Shown here: positions 45,496 to 54,467 of the stretch, piece after piece
How positions within the stretch are numbered: position 1 is the stretch's first letter
Layout of the letters: each line of letters begins with the position of its first letter
Assembly: GCA_963692975.2 (NCBI GenBank)
Contig: CAXMMR010000010.1
Location: forward strand, 62,001-126,000
DNA from: CAXMMR01 sp963692975
GTDB lineage: Bacteria; Pseudomonadota; Alphaproteobacteria; Acetobacterales; Acetobacteraceae
DNA: 64,000 nt
Direction of reading: 5' to 3'
The notes under the pieces: model-generated
What the model was told of the DNA's origin: nothing
Databases searched by the model: none
Seen by the model: the letters and a program-made list of their open reading frames with translations, nothing else
Position numbers and translations under genes: made by a program

Positions 45496-45533
45496 CTTAG
45501 GATAATCTTGCCTATAGGCAAGATTATCCTAAG
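45496..45533. repeat. Perfect 38-bp palindrome
   Basis: Every base pairs across the centre CCTA|TAGG; the arms read CTTAGGATAATCTTGCCTA and its complement. The inner ATCTTGCC/GGCAAGAT core is shared with the palindrome at 15275-15296. It lies in a 485-nt gene-free stretch between two minus-strand genes, flanked by family A copies. Such a long perfect palindrome would extrude or form an RNA hairpin; its role is unknown. Confidence 0.95.
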
Positions 45534-45654
45534 CGTTGACTGCGCCGCTCCATAGACCGGTCTGAGGGCCTAAGCGCTCTAGCCTCCGTGCTAGCACGCA
45601 GGCCGCATCGTTTCATGGGCTCGTGTTGGACGGAACAACACTGAACACCAAACG

Positions 45655-45692
45655 GACAAAAGTTTTTTTGGTCCTTTTTTGCAAAAAAGGAC
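45655..45692 (+). repeat. Family A half-element A8
   Basis: Only the right half is present: AAAAGTTTTTTTGG followed by the hairpin 45671-45692 with arms GTCCTTTTTT and AAAAAAGGAC. The GAAC arm has become GGAC with a matching change on the other side, so pairing is kept. Confidence 0.75.
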
Positions 45693-45703
45693 TGCTTCCT
45701 TCC

Positions 45704-46585
45704 TCACCGGGCCGCCACCGCACGATGGCGGCCGGTCCAGTTGGTGATGACCTCGTGCACGCCGGCCGCGGCCTCGTCGGCGACCACCGAGGCGACCTCG
45801 CCCCAGTCGTGATCGAGCGAGCCGGCGTCGATGTCGTGGCCCTGCGCGACGTCGCCGGCGACCTTGCCGGTGGCAGCCTCGGTGACCGTCCAGTGGATCT
45901 CGACCTGCTGCTGGCCGCTCGGCACGGTGCTGACGGCGACGCGGCCGCGCAGGATGAAGTCGGCATTGCCGATGCTGTCCTGCACGATGTCGCCCTGGTC
46001 GGGCAGCTTGAGACGGACCTGCTGGGCGAGCACGCGGTTGCCGTCGCCGGGAGCGCCGACGACGCCGGTGAAGAAGATGCGGGCGGGGCGGTTGACCAGC
46101 GAGTGCGGATCGCTCTGGCGCAGGCTGGCCTGGATCGCGGTCAGCGTGGTGACGATCTCGGGCGCGGCCTGCACCGCCGAGGCGGTGATGACGGCCGGGT
46201 CGCCATTGGCCCAGGCGGCGGCCGGCACCGGGGCGCCGTCAACGCTGCCCAGCGTCTTGCCGCTCGGGTCGAGCACGACGTAGCGCGGCTGAACGGTGGC
46301 GCCGGTGAGCTGGGCGTCAAGGCGCAGCGCCCAGTCGGCCGGGCGGGTGGGCGTGGCGACGGCGGGGATCTCGCGGGCGGCGAGCGCGCGGGCAGTCTGG
46401 ATCGACCAGAAGGTGCTGGCCTGGGCGCCGAGCAGGGAGGTGGACGGGATCGGCACGGTGAGGCGCAGCTCGGTGGGCTGGGCGAGGCGCATGGCGGTGG
46501 CGCCGGGATTGCCGGCGAAGGGCTGCGGGAAGGCGCCGCAACCGGCGAGGGGGAGGAGGATCAGGAAGGGGAAAGCGGTGCGCAC
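45704..46585 (-). CDS. Hypothetical lipoprotein
   Basis: A 293-residue protein starting at GTG 46585 with a lipoprotein signal (FPFLILLPLAGCGAF; lipobox LAGC, Cys16). The mature part alternates beta-type segments (TELRLTVPIPSTSLLGAQ, ADFILRGRVAVSTVPSGQQQVEIHWTV, GKVAGDVAQGHDIDAGSLDHDWGEV). No known domain is recognised, but the pattern suggests a conserved membrane-anchored protein. It is flanked by repeats on both sides. Confidence 0.7.
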   Translation of the reverse strand: MRTAFPFLILLPLAGCGAFPQPFAGNPGATAMRLAQPTELRLTVPIPSTSLLGAQASTFWSIQTARALAAREIPAVATPTRPADWALRLDAQLTGATVQPRYVVLDPSGKTLGSVDGAPVPAAAWANGDPAVITASAVQAAPEIVTTLTAIQASLRQSDPHSLVNRPARIFFTGVVGAPGDGNRVLAQQVRLKLPDQGDIVQDSIGNADFILRGRVAVSTVPSGQQQVEIHWTVTEAATGKVAGDVAQGHDIDAGSLDHDWGEVASVVADEAAAGVHEVITNWTGRHRAVAAR

Positions 46586-46619
46586 GGGCGGTGCTTAGGC
46601 AAGATGAGCGAGGCAAGGC

Positions 46620-46848
46620 AAGGCGGAGCGAAGGCAAGGGCAGGAAGGCAAGGGCTTTGCCCCTTGACCCCATCAAAGGCGGAGCCTTTGAAATCCATTC
46701 ATTATTCATTTCCGCGGGCGAGATCGATGCCGTTGGAGGCGGGATTGGATGGCTTCGCCAAGCAAGGAAGAGCAGGCCTGGACTCCAAACGAATGGGGTC
46801 TGGGGCCGCGGGCCCCAGCGAGGTCCAGGAGCAGAGCTCCTGGCCTTC
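46620..46848 (+). repeat. Family B repeat, copy B10 (full-length)
   Basis: GGGCTTTGCCCCTTGACCCC, TCAAAGGCGGAGCCTTTGA, central GGATGGCTTCGCCAAGCAAG, ATGGGGTC, TGGGGCCGCGGGCCCCA and CCAGGAGCAGAGCTCCTGG at the end. The last stem differs from other copies by paired changes. Confidence 0.88.
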
Positions 46849-46849
46849 C

Positions 46850-47605
46850 TTAAAGCCTGATCGCTGACAGCTGGTGACCGAGGACGCCGCCGCCGACGAG
46901 AGTGCGGCGGCGATGGCTGAAAAAGCGGGCTGCGTCGGCGCAGGTGTCGAGGCCGAGTGGGTCGGCGCGGATGCCGGCGGCGGCGAGGCGGTGGGCGCAA
47001 TAGCCGGCGAGGTCGAAGTGCCAATGGGCGGGGCGGCCGGGGGTGAAGAGGGGGGTGGCGTCCGGGGTGGCGGCGAGCACGGCGTCGTGCAGGTCGGGGC
47101 CGACTTCGTAGCTGGCCTGGCCGATGCAGGGGCCGATGGCGGCGGTGATGCGGGCGGGGTTGGCGCCGAGGGCGGCCATGGCGGCGAGGACGGCTTCGAG
47201 CACGCCATGGGCGGCGCCGCGCCAGCCGGCATGGGCGGCGCCGATGACCCGCGCCTCGTTGTCGGCGAACAGGACGGGGGCGCAATCGGCGGTGATGATG
47301 CCGAGGGCGAGGCCCGGGGTGGCGGTGACCATGGCGTCGGCTGACGGGCCGGCGCCGTAGGGCCATGGGGCGGTGATGGTGATGACGCCGCTGCCGTGGA
47401 CCTGCTTGCAGCCGAGCAGGCGGTCCGGGTGGACGCCGAGGGCGGCGGCGCAGCGGTCGCGGTTCTGGCGCACGTGGGCCGGGTCGTCCTGGCCGGAGAG
47501 GCTGCAGTTGAGACTGGCGTAGCCGCCGAGCGAGACGCCGCCCTGGCGGGTGAAGAAGCCATGCGGGACCGGCAGGCGGGGGCTGGTGAGATGGAACGGC
47601 GTCAT
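46850..47605 (-). CDS. pgeF: YfiH/PgeF-family (laccase-domain) protein
   Basis: A 251-residue protein of the DUF152 family. Zn/Cu ligands are in LGCKQVHGSGV, ADCAPVLFAD and GAAHAGWRGAAHGV; FFTRQGGVSLGGYASLN and AIGPCIGQASYEV also match. Members have been called polyphenol oxidase, purine nucleoside phosphorylase or peptidoglycan editing factor. ATG 47605 overlaps the midA stop by 4 nt. The lgt-midA-pgeF order is common in alphaproteobacteria. Confidence 0.93.
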   Translation of the reverse strand: MTPFHLTSPRLPVPHGFFTRQGGVSLGGYASLNCSLSGQDDPAHVRQNRDRCAAALGVHPDRLLGCKQVHGSGVITITAPWPYGAGPSADAMVTATPGLALGIITADCAPVLFADNEARVIGAAHAGWRGAAHGVLEAVLAAMAALGANPARITAAIGPCIGQASYEVGPDLHDAVLAATPDATPLFTPGRPAHWHFDLAGYCAHRLAAAGIRADPLGLDTCADAARFFSHRRRTLVGGGVLGHQLSAIRL

Positions 47606-48670
47606 GGCGGAGCGTTCGCGGAGCCGGTGTTCTCGAAGCCGGTGTTCTCGAAGCCGGGTGGGATGGGGGCGTTCGGAGCGGTGAGGGCGAGAGCCTTGAA
47701 CAGGGCGCCCATCTGGTCGGGGGCGCACAGGCGGTGCTGGGCGGCGGCGAGCGTCTCGGCCTTGTCGGGGCGGGCGCGGGCGAGGGCGGTGGTGCGGGCG
47801 GCGATGCCGAGATGCTCGAGCAGGGCGGCTTGGGTGATCGGGCCGTGGGTGGCGGCGCCGGCGGCGCGGGCGGCGTGGGCGATGGCGGCGAAGTCGACAT
47901 GGGCGGTGAGGTCGGCCTCGCCGGGGTCGGCGAGCGGATCGGCGGGCTTGCCATTCCGCAGCGCCTGCAGGGTTTCGCCGGGGGCGCTGGCGGTATGGCC
48001 GTAATCGATGAGCAGGGCGACGCCGCCGGCGTCCGCCAGACGGGCGCCGAGGCAGGCGGCGACTTGCTGGGCCGCCTCGCCGATTTCGACCACGGCGTCG
48101 AGCGGGGCGGCGATGCCGAACGGGGCGGTGAAGCGCTCGACGAAGGTGCCGGCGGCGCCGGGGACGCCGGCGGCGACGTGACGCTCCATCCAGCCGGCGG
48201 CGCGGCGGACGAGCTGGCGGATCGGCAGGGCGTCGAGGAACTCGTTGGCGAGCAGGATGAGCGGGCCGTCGGGCAGGCTGGCGAGGTCGTCATGCCAGGT
48301 GGCGCCGGGCAGGGTATGGAGCGAAACGGCGCTGCAGCGCCTGGGCCTGGAGGGCGCGCAGGCGGGGGGAGAACTCGACCAGATGGAGTTGGGCGGCGGC
48401 GGCAAAGGCGGGGGCGACGCGGCGGGCCAGGCGCCAGGCGTCGGCCATCAGGGTGCCGCGGCCGGGGCCGAGCTCGGCGAAGATGACGGGGTTGGGGCTG
48501 CCGAGTTGCTGCCACGCGACGATCGCCCAGGCGCCGAGCAGCTCGCCGAAGACCTGGCCGATCTCGGGCGCGGTGGCGAAGTCGGCGAACGGGTCGTGGG
48601 TGGCGTAGTAGAGCGCGTTGGCGCGGGCCATGAAGGCGTCGAGGCGCTCGGGTTCGCCGAAAACGGGCAC
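47602..48670 (-). pseudogene. MidA/NDUFAF7-like SAM-dependent methyltransferase, one frameshift
   Basis: The N-terminal part (GTG 48670) has NALYYATHDPFADFATAPEIGQVFGELLG and the SAM loop FAELGPGRGTLM; the C-terminal part has DGPLILLANEFLDALPIRQLV, ALLIDYGHTASAPGETLQALRNGK and the Ile/Leu-rich end, in a different frame. One surplus base around 48318-48325 (for example in the AAA run 48321-48323) explains the break. Homologues methylate an arginine of complex I subunit NuoD/NDUFS2. The gene lies between lgt and pgeF. All motifs are intact, so a sequence error is likely. The C-terminus carries a duplicated 15-bp unit at 47623-47652. Confidence 0.82.
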
Positions 48671-48672
48671 CG

Positions 48673-49485
48673 TCAGGCGGCGACCGGGGGGCGGCGGCAG
48701 GCGTAGGCGGCGAGCCCGCCGCCGGCCAGGATCATCGGGATGCAGAGCAGCTGGCCCATGGTGGCGCCCTGCCAGAGGAAGCCGAGAAAGGCGTCCGGCT
48801 CGCGGAAGAACTCGGCGATGATGCGGGCGATGCTGTAGCCGATCAGGAACAGGCCGGTGAGCAGGCCGAAGCGCTCGCGCAGGACAGGGCGGTGGACGAG
48901 GATCTGCATCGCGATCAGCAACACCAGCCCCTCGAGCAACGCCTCATAGAGTTCGCTCGGGTGGCGCGGCAGCATGTCGACGCGCGGGAAGATCATCGCC
49001 CAGGGCAGGGCAGCCGGAGCGGGGCGGCCCCACAGCTCGCCGTTGATGAAGTTGGCGCAGCGGCCGAGGCCGAGGCCGATCGGCACCACCGCGGCCAGGC
49101 GGTCGGCAAAGCCGAGCAGCGGGATGGCGTGGCGGCGGGTGTAGATCAGCAGCGCCACGACGACGCCGAGCACGCCGCCGTGGAACGACATGCCGCCGTT
49201 CCAGACCGTGAGGATGCTGAGCGGGTGCGCAAAATAGAGGGACGGCTGGTAGAATAGGACGTAGCCGAGGCGGCCGCCGAGCACGACGCCGAGAGTGGCC
49301 CAGGTGAGGAAATCGTCGGTCTGCTCCAGCGTGGCGACGGCGGGGGCTAGGCGGACCATGCGGCGCATGACGCGCCAGCCGATGATCAGGGCGACGATGT
49401 AGGCCGTCGCATACCAGCGGATCTGCAGCGGGCCCAGATGCAGCAGCACCGGGTCGAAATCCGGGAAGACGAGGACGGGGATCAC
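48673..49485 (-). CDS. lgt: Prolipoprotein diacylglyceryl transferase
   Basis: A 270-residue inner-membrane enzyme that attaches diacylglycerol to the lipobox cysteine. The signature GLGRCANFINGELWGRP is present, together with GGMSFHGGVLGV and HPSELYEALLEGL. About seven membrane helices are visible. The start is GTG 49485. midA begins 2 nt after its stop. Confidence 0.96.
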   Translation of the reverse strand: MIPVLVFPDFDPVLLHLGPLQIRWYATAYIVALIIGWRVMRRMVRLAPAVATLEQTDDFLTWATLGVVLGGRLGYVLFYQPSLYFAHPLSILTVWNGGMSFHGGVLGVVVALLIYTRRHAIPLLGFADRLAAVVPIGLGLGRCANFINGELWGRPAPAALPWAMIFPRVDMLPRHPSELYEALLEGLVLLIAMQILVHRPVLRERFGLLTGLFLIGYSIARIIAEFFREPDAFLGFLWQGATMGQLLCIPMILAGGGLAAYACRRPPVAA

Positions 49486-49571
49486 GGCGAGGCGACGAAC
49501 AGCATGGCGGCAGTCTATAGGGTTCGGCGCGGCGTTGAGCCAGGATCGATCGTATCAGCGGGAGTTCAGGG

Positions 49572-49850
49572 ATGAGCGACAGGCCACGGTTTTTCGACGA
49601 CATCGCCGGGGTAGCCGGCGGGGCGTTCTCGGCGTTGGCCGGGCTGCGCGAGGAGATCGAGGCGACGGTGCGCGCGCGCATCGACGAGATGGTGCGGCGG
49701 CTGCAGCTGGTGCGGCGGGAGGAGCTGGAGGCGGCGCTGGAAATGGCGGCGCTGGCGCGGTCGGGGCAGGAGGCGGCGGAGGTGCGGCTGGCGACGCTGG
49801 AGGAGCGGGTGGCTCACATCGAGGCGGCGATGGAGAGCGAGGAGGAGTAG
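49572..49850 (+). CDS. ubiK: BMFP/UbiK-type ubiquinone biosynthesis accessory factor
   Basis: A 92-residue protein of the BMFP family. The N-terminus PRFFDDIAGVAGGAFSALAG is amphipathic and the C-terminus (LQLVRREELEAALEMAALAR onward) is a trimerising coiled coil. UbiK-type proteins support aerobic ubiquinone synthesis and Brucella membrane fusogenic protein is the prototype. It is divergent from lgt; its stop is followed by a pentanucleotide repeat. Confidence 0.88.
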   Translation: MSDRPRFFDDIAGVAGGAFSALAGLREEIEATVRARIDEMVRRLQLVRREELEAALEMAALARSGQEAAEVRLATLEERVAHIEAAMESEEE

Positions 49851-49860
49851 GCAAGGCGAG

Positions 49861-49910
49861 GGAAGGGAAGGGAAGGGAAGGGAAGGGAAGGGAAGGGAAG
49901 GGAAGGGAAG
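49861..49910 (+). repeat. Pentanucleotide microsatellite (GGAAG)10
   Basis: Ten exact GGAAG copies in a row, 10 nt after the ubiK stop and directly before a family B repeat. It probably grew from the GCAAGG start of the repeat, where other copies have only AAGGCAAGG. Lengths are prone to slip during replication or sequencing. Confidence 0.97.
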
Positions 49911-50162
49911 GGGCTTTCCCTCCGTGAGCCTTTCCAACTGCGCTTTGCGCAGTCGGAACCTTTAGGCTCACTCCGCCCCTTGACCCCATCAAAGGCGGAG
50001 CCTTTGAAATCCGTTCGTTATTCAATCTGAGCGGGCGAGGTCGAGGCTGCCGGGGGCAGGACTAAATGGCTTTGCCAAGCAAGGACGGGGCGAGCGTCTG
50101 AGTCCAGACGAATGGGGTCTGGGGCCGCGGGCCCCAGCGGGTCCAGGGCAGAGCCCTGGCCT
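49911..50162 (+). repeat. Family B repeat, copy B11, with nested hairpin insertion
   Basis: The first hairpin is split: GGGCTTTCCC is followed by a roughly 60-nt insert (about 49921-49978) that starts GTGAGCC and ends GGCTCAC and has an internal AACTGCGC-TTT-GCGCAGT hairpin, before GCCCCTTGACCCC resumes. The rest of the element (TCAAAGGCGGAGCCTTTGA, TGGGGCCGCGGGCCCCA, CCAGGGCAGAGCCCTGG) is regular. Confidence 0.85.
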
Positions 50163-50165
50163 TTC

Positions 50166-50645
50166 TCACCTGCTGGCGAACTGCGCGAACGCTGTGGCCA
50201 AAACCTCGTAGACGGGGCGCTTGAACGGGACGGCGAGGCCGGGCAGTTCTTCGAGATTGACCCAGCGCCAGGCGTCGAACTCGGGATGCGGGTCGCGGTC
50301 GAGGGCGATCTCGGTGTCCTGGCCTTCGAATTTCAGGGCGAACCAGCGTTGGCGCTGGCCGCGAAAGCGACCGCCCCAGGCGACGCCGATCCGCTCGGCG
50401 GGCAGGTCATACTGCAGCCAGGCATCGTGCTCGGCGAGCAGGCTGGCGTTGCGGGTGCCGATCTCCTCCTCCAACTCGCGGAACACGGCGGTGGCGGGGT
50501 CTTCGCCGGCGTCGATGCCGCCTTGGGGGAGCTGCCAGCAGCCCGGGATGTTGGCGCGATGGCCGACGAAGACCAGGCCGTGCGGGTTGAACAGCACGGC
50601 GCCGACATTGGGGCGGTACGGCAGGTCGGCATGGGGGTCGGTCAT
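50166..50645 (-). CDS. rppH: RNA pyrophosphohydrolase
   Basis: A 159-residue Nudix enzyme that removes pyrophosphate from mRNA 5' ends and so triggers decay. The Nudix box GGIDAGEDPATAVFRELEEE-IG is complete, preceded by YRPNVGAVLFNPHGLVFVGHR and followed by QRQRWFALKFEG. It overlaps the upstream deacetylase-like gene by ATGA. Confidence 0.95.
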   Translation of the reverse strand: MTDPHADLPYRPNVGAVLFNPHGLVFVGHRANIPGCWQLPQGGIDAGEDPATAVFRELEEEIGTRNASLLAEHDAWLQYDLPAERIGVAWGGRFRGQRQRWFALKFEGQDTEIALDRDPHPEFDAWRWVNLEELPGLAVPFKRPVYEVLATAFAQFASR

Positions 50646-51655
50646 GGAGTGTCCGCGGGTTTGGTGATCAGGGCGCTAATCGGGGCGAGCACGATGCCGC
50701 GGCTGGCGAGGCCGCGGGCCCACAGCGCGATGCGCTCGATGGTGAGCGGGCGAAGCGGGCCGGCGAGGCCGATGGCGGCACCCCGGTCGCGGGCGATCAG
50801 CTCGAGGGCGCCGAGGCGGGCGTCGATCTGGGCGGCGTTCGGCTCCTCGTCGACGACGAGGTCGATCGAGCGGCCGGCGACGTGCGGCGGCAGGGCGGCG
50901 GCGGGGCGTGGGTCGACGTAGAGCAGGCCGTCGGCGGCGATCTGGGCCAGGGCGTCGGTGTAGGGCTGGCCGGACTCCGCGAAGCGCTCGCCGCGCAGGC
51001 CGTCCGAGGCGCCGGTCGCGCCGACATAGCCTTGCAGGCGGGTGAGCGCCCAGTCGAGGTTGCGGGCATTGGTGGCGGTGTCGGCGCCGACGAGCAGCGA
51101 TCGGAAGCCCTCGTCGTCCTGCGGGTAGTTGTGCGGCTCCATAGGCACCGAGATCAGGTATTCGTGGCCGAAGGAGCGGGCGGCGAGCGCCAGCGGCCCT
51201 GGATCGGGCGAGTAGGCGGAGAAGGCGAGGTCGACCGGGCCGGGCAGGCGCTGGATCGCGTCCAGGCTGTCGATGTCGGCGAGGCCGATGCCGTCGACCA
51301 GCAGGGCGACGCGGGGGCGGCGGTCGGGGGCGAACGGGCGGGCGTAGACGCGCATCGGCAGGATGTCGCCGGCCGGGGTGGGCAGCTGGCGGCCGGGGAC
51401 TGTGGCGGCGGCGCGCAGCAGGGATGCTTGCGGATCGGCGATGCGCAGCTTGCGGGTGATGTCGTTGTCGACGTTCGCGGTGGCGGGCGGCGCCGGGGCC
51501 GAGCGGGCTGCCGGCGGCGCGAAGCCGGTGACGCGGGCGGCCGGGTGCGAGGGCGGCGGCACCGGGCCGAGCAGGGCCAGCAGGACGACGAGGCCGAGCA
51601 GCGCCGCTCCGACCACGGACCAGAAACGGACGAGGACGCGCAGCGCCGGATGCAT
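50642..51655 (-). CDS. Divergent polysaccharide deacetylase (YibQ-like)
   Basis: A 337-residue protein with one N-terminal membrane helix (VVGAALLGLVVLLALLG), a Pro/Ala-rich linker and a divergent polysaccharide deacetylase barrel (PRVALLVDGIGLADIDSLDAIQ, VDLAFSAYSPDPG, EYLISVPMEPHNYPQDDEG). Family members stand next to ctpA and rppH in many alphaproteobacteria and probably act in cell envelope processing. It begins 30 nt after ctpA ends and overlaps rppH. Confidence 0.88.
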   Translation of the reverse strand: MHPALRVLVRFWSVVGAALLGLVVLLALLGPVPPPSHPAARVTGFAPPAARSAPAPPATANVDNDITRKLRIADPQASLLRAAATVPGRQLPTPAGDILPMRVYARPFAPDRRPRVALLVDGIGLADIDSLDAIQRLPGPVDLAFSAYSPDPGPLALAARSFGHEYLISVPMEPHNYPQDDEGFRSLLVGADTATNARNLDWALTRLQGYVGATGASDGLRGERFAESGQPYTDALAQIAADGLLYVDPRPAAALPPHVAGRSIDLVVDEEPNAAQIDARLGALELIARDRGAAIGLAGPLRPLTIERIALWARGLASRGIVLAPISALITKPADTP

Positions 51656-51685
51656 CCGTCGGCTCCTGCTCCTACTGGCCCGCTC

Positions 51686-53188
51686 CTACTGACCCGGCGT
51701 CTTCGGCGTGCCGGCGGGCGTCGCTGCCGGCTGGATCGTTGCAGGTTGGGCGGTGGTCTGGTTCGACACCGTCGGGTGGGCCGGGTCGGCCATGGCGCGC
51801 ACCAGGGTCAGGCCCTGCTGGAGCTGAAAGTCGGTGGAGGGCGCGGCGGGGTCGAATTTCGGCCAGTCGGTCGGCGGGATCTTGGGGATCGAGGCGGCGA
51901 CGGCGGGCAGGTCGTTGCGCGGCAGCGGCGGGGTGGTGGGCGCGCTCGCGCCCTCGTTCTTGAGCACGTGGTTGAGGTCGGCCTCGCGGTCGGGCAGGAA
52001 GTGCGGCTGCGGCTCGCGGGTCTCGGCGACGATGACGTCGGGCGAGATGCCGAGGCCCTGGATGGAGCGGCCCGAGGGCGTGTAGTAGCGCGCCGTGGTG
52101 AGCCGGATGGCGCCGTCGCCGGGCATCGGGATCACCGTCTGCACCGAGCCCTTGCCGAACGAGCGGGTGCCCTCGATCACCGCGCGCTTGTGGTCCTGCA
52201 GGGCGCCGGCGACGATCTCGGAGGCGGAGGCGGAGCCGCCGTTGATCAGCACCACGAGCGGGGTGCCGGCGATCAGGTCGGTGTGGGTGGCGTTCCAGCG
52301 CTGGCTGTCCTCGGGGTGGCGGGCGCGGGTGGAGACGATCTCGCCGTCGGGGATGAAGTCGGCCGAGACGTCGACCGCCTGGTCGAGCAGGCCGCCGGGG
52401 TTGTTGCGCAAATCGAGGATCATGCCGCGCAGGTGGCCGTGCGCTTGGGCGCGCAGCTTGGTGATGGCGTCGCGCAGGCCGGGGTCGGTCTCCTCGTTGA
52501 AGGAGGCGAGGCGGACATAGGCGACGTCGCCGTAGAGGGCGGATTTCACCACCTGGATGTGGATGATCTCGCGCGTCATGGTGACCGAGACCGGCTTGTC
52601 GATGTGCTCGCGCTTGACCACCAGGGTGATGGTGCTGCCGGGCTTGCCGCGCATGCGGTCGACCGCGTCGTTGAGCGACAGGCCCTCCACGGTGGTGCCG
52701 TCGAGCGAGAGGATCAGGTCGCCGGGCTTCATGCCGGCGCGGGCGGCGGGGGTGTCGTCGATCGGGCTGACCACCTTGACGACGCCGTTGTCCTCGGTGA
52801 CCTCGAGGCCGAGGCCGCCGAAGGCGCCGCGGGTTTGGACCTGCATGTCGCGATACTGTTTGGCGTCCATGTAGGAGCTGTGCGGGTCGAGGCCGGAGAG
52901 CATGCCGTTGAGCGCGTTGTCGACCAGGTCCTTGTCGGCGACCGGCTCGACGTAGTCGGCGCGGACGCGCTCGAAGACGTCGCCGAACAGGGTGAGCAGA
53001 CGGTAGGTGTCGGCGCGCGAGCTGGTGGCGTCGTCGGCTAGGGCAGGCGCAATCGCGCGGGGGATGGCGAGCGCCGGCAGGACGCGAGGGAGCCGTGCAC
53101 CAGAGTCGAGGGCGGGGCCGAGGGCAGGGCCGGCGACGACGCCGGCGGCAAACGCCGTGCCGAGCAGCAGGCCAGTGCGGAGCTTCAT
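51686..53188 (-). CDS. ctpA: Carboxy-terminal processing protease (S41)
   Basis: A 500-residue periplasmic protease. ATG 53188 gives a signal-type N-terminus (MKLRTGLLLGTAFAAGVVAG). A PDZ domain spans about 115-200 (GAFGGLGLEV...AGMKPGDLILSLDG). The serine-lysine dyad should be Ser321 (NGGSASASEIVAGAL) and Lys346 (SFGKGSVQ). A long Pro/Thr/Ala-rich C-tail follows. It processes or degrades periplasmic proteins. Transcribed with the deacetylase-like gene and rppH. Confidence 0.94.
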   Translation of the reverse strand: MKLRTGLLLGTAFAAGVVAGPALGPALDSGARLPRVLPALAIPRAIAPALADDATSSRADTYRLLTLFGDVFERVRADYVEPVADKDLVDNALNGMLSGLDPHSSYMDAKQYRDMQVQTRGAFGGLGLEVTEDNGVVKVVSPIDDTPAARAGMKPGDLILSLDGTTVEGLSLNDAVDRMRGKPGSTITLVVKREHIDKPVSVTMTREIIHIQVVKSALYGDVAYVRLASFNEETDPGLRDAITKLRAQAHGHLRGMILDLRNNPGGLLDQAVDVSADFIPDGEIVSTRARHPEDSQRWNATHTDLIAGTPLVVLINGGSASASEIVAGALQDHKRAVIEGTRSFGKGSVQTVIPMPGDGAIRLTTARYYTPSGRSIQGLGISPDVIVAETREPQPHFLPDREADLNHVLKNEGASAPTTPPLPRNDLPAVAASIPKIPPTDWPKFDPAAPSTDFQLQQGLTLVRAMADPAHPTVSNQTTAQPATIQPAATPAGTPKTPGQ

Positions 53189-53249
53189 GCGTCGGTCCCT
53201 CGTTGCGACCCTCATCAAGGGACGGTGCGTAGATAGTGCAGCCGCCACG

Positions 53250-54401
53250 TTAACCGATGCTGGCCGCCTGGTAAAAACGCTGCAGGGCGGCGTCGGGCCG
53301 CGCGGTGGCCGGCATCGACAGCAGCAGGCCGGCGGCGACCGCCGCGAGCCCGACCGGCAGCCCGGCCAGCACCAGCATCGGCACGCAGAGCACGATTGCG
53401 AGCAGCCCGACCTCGAGCAGGGCGAGCGTCTCCAGCCGGTCGATCAGGCAGGCCAGCGTCGCCGCGGTCAGCAGCGGCAGGTCGTAGACGAAGGCGTAGG
53501 GCGAGACGAGGAAGGTTGCGGCGGCGAGCGTCATCAGCGCGCGCGGCTGGCGGCGGCGGTAGCTGCGCCAGGTGAGGACGACGCCGAGCCCGGCGCCGGC
53601 GGCCTGCAACGCCAGCACCAGGCGAGGCGGCAGGCCGAGCAGCGTGCCGGCGGCCGTGAGCGTCGGCATCAGATGCCATAGCGCGCCGCTGCCGGCGCGA
53701 AACAGGGCCGCGTAGGACACCAGGGCGCCCGGCCAGGCGAGGCAGAGCGCCGGGCCATCGACCACGGCCGCGAGCGCCATCAGGGCGGCGGCCGACAGCA
53801 CCATGGCGGCAAGCGAGCGCCAGCGGCCGGCGGCCAGGAGCGCCACCGGCACCAGCACGGCGAGTTGCGGCTTGCACGTCATCAGGCCGAGCACCGTGCC
53901 GCCGAGCCAAGGAAAGCGCTCGCCTAGCCGCAAGCCGCCGACCAGCACGGCGGCGAACAGGAAGCCGGTTTGGCCATACATCACGCCGATGGCGGTGGAG
54001 GGCGCGAGGAGCAGCAGCAGCGTTGCGACGGCACTCGACTTGCGGCGGCCGAGCAGCACCGCCGCAAGGCAGAGCAGCAGCGTGATCAGGCTCCAGCAGG
54101 TGGCCGCGAGCCAGTATGGCAGCCAGGCGAGCGGGGCGAGCAGCAGCAGGAATGGCGGCGGGTAGCCGAACGGGAAGGCGGCGGCCGAGCTCAGGCCGAG
54201 GGTGATCTGGTAGGCCAGCAGGGCTTGCTGGTCGTAGATGGCGGCCGGGATGTGGGTGTTGACGAAGCGGGCGAACGACCACAGGCCGTAGCTGTCGGCC
54301 ATCAGCCCGGAGGATTGCGCGAGGTAGTGGCCGAGCAGGCAGGCCGAGTAGACGCCGAGCGAAGGGGCGAGCGCCAACAGCAACGGCGAGTAGCGCGGCA
54401 T
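53250..54401 (-). CDS. GT87/DUF2029-like polyprenyl-linked glycosyltransferase
   Basis: A 383-residue membrane protein with about ten hydrophobic segments. DSYGLWSFARFVNTHIPAAIYD, FPFGYPPPFLLLLAPLAWLPYW, GQTGFLFAAVLVGGLRL and LGLMTCKPQLAVLVP are typical of the GT87/DUF2029 family, which transfers sugars from polyprenyl phosphates on the outer membrane leaflet. The acceptor is unknown. ATG 54401 avoids a Cys-rich leader. It lies upstream of ctpA but 62 nt away. Confidence 0.85.
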   Translation of the reverse strand: MPRYSPLLLALAPSLGVYSACLLGHYLAQSSGLMADSYGLWSFARFVNTHIPAAIYDQQALLAYQITLGLSSAAAFPFGYPPPFLLLLAPLAWLPYWLAATCWSLITLLLCLAAVLLGRRKSSAVATLLLLLAPSTAIGVMYGQTGFLFAAVLVGGLRLGERFPWLGGTVLGLMTCKPQLAVLVPVALLAAGRWRSLAAMVLSAAALMALAAVVDGPALCLAWPGALVSYAALFRAGSGALWHLMPTLTAAGTLLGLPPRLVLALQAAGAGLGVVLTWRSYRRRQPRALMTLAAATFLVSPYAFVYDLPLLTAATLACLIDRLETLALLEVGLLAIVLCVPMLVLAGLPVGLAAVAAGLLLSMPATARPDAALQRFYQAASIG

Positions 54402-54467
54402 CGAGCAACCCTCCTGGCAGCAGGCCAAGGATGACGGCGGCGGGTTGACGGACCGTTAAGAGGAAGG

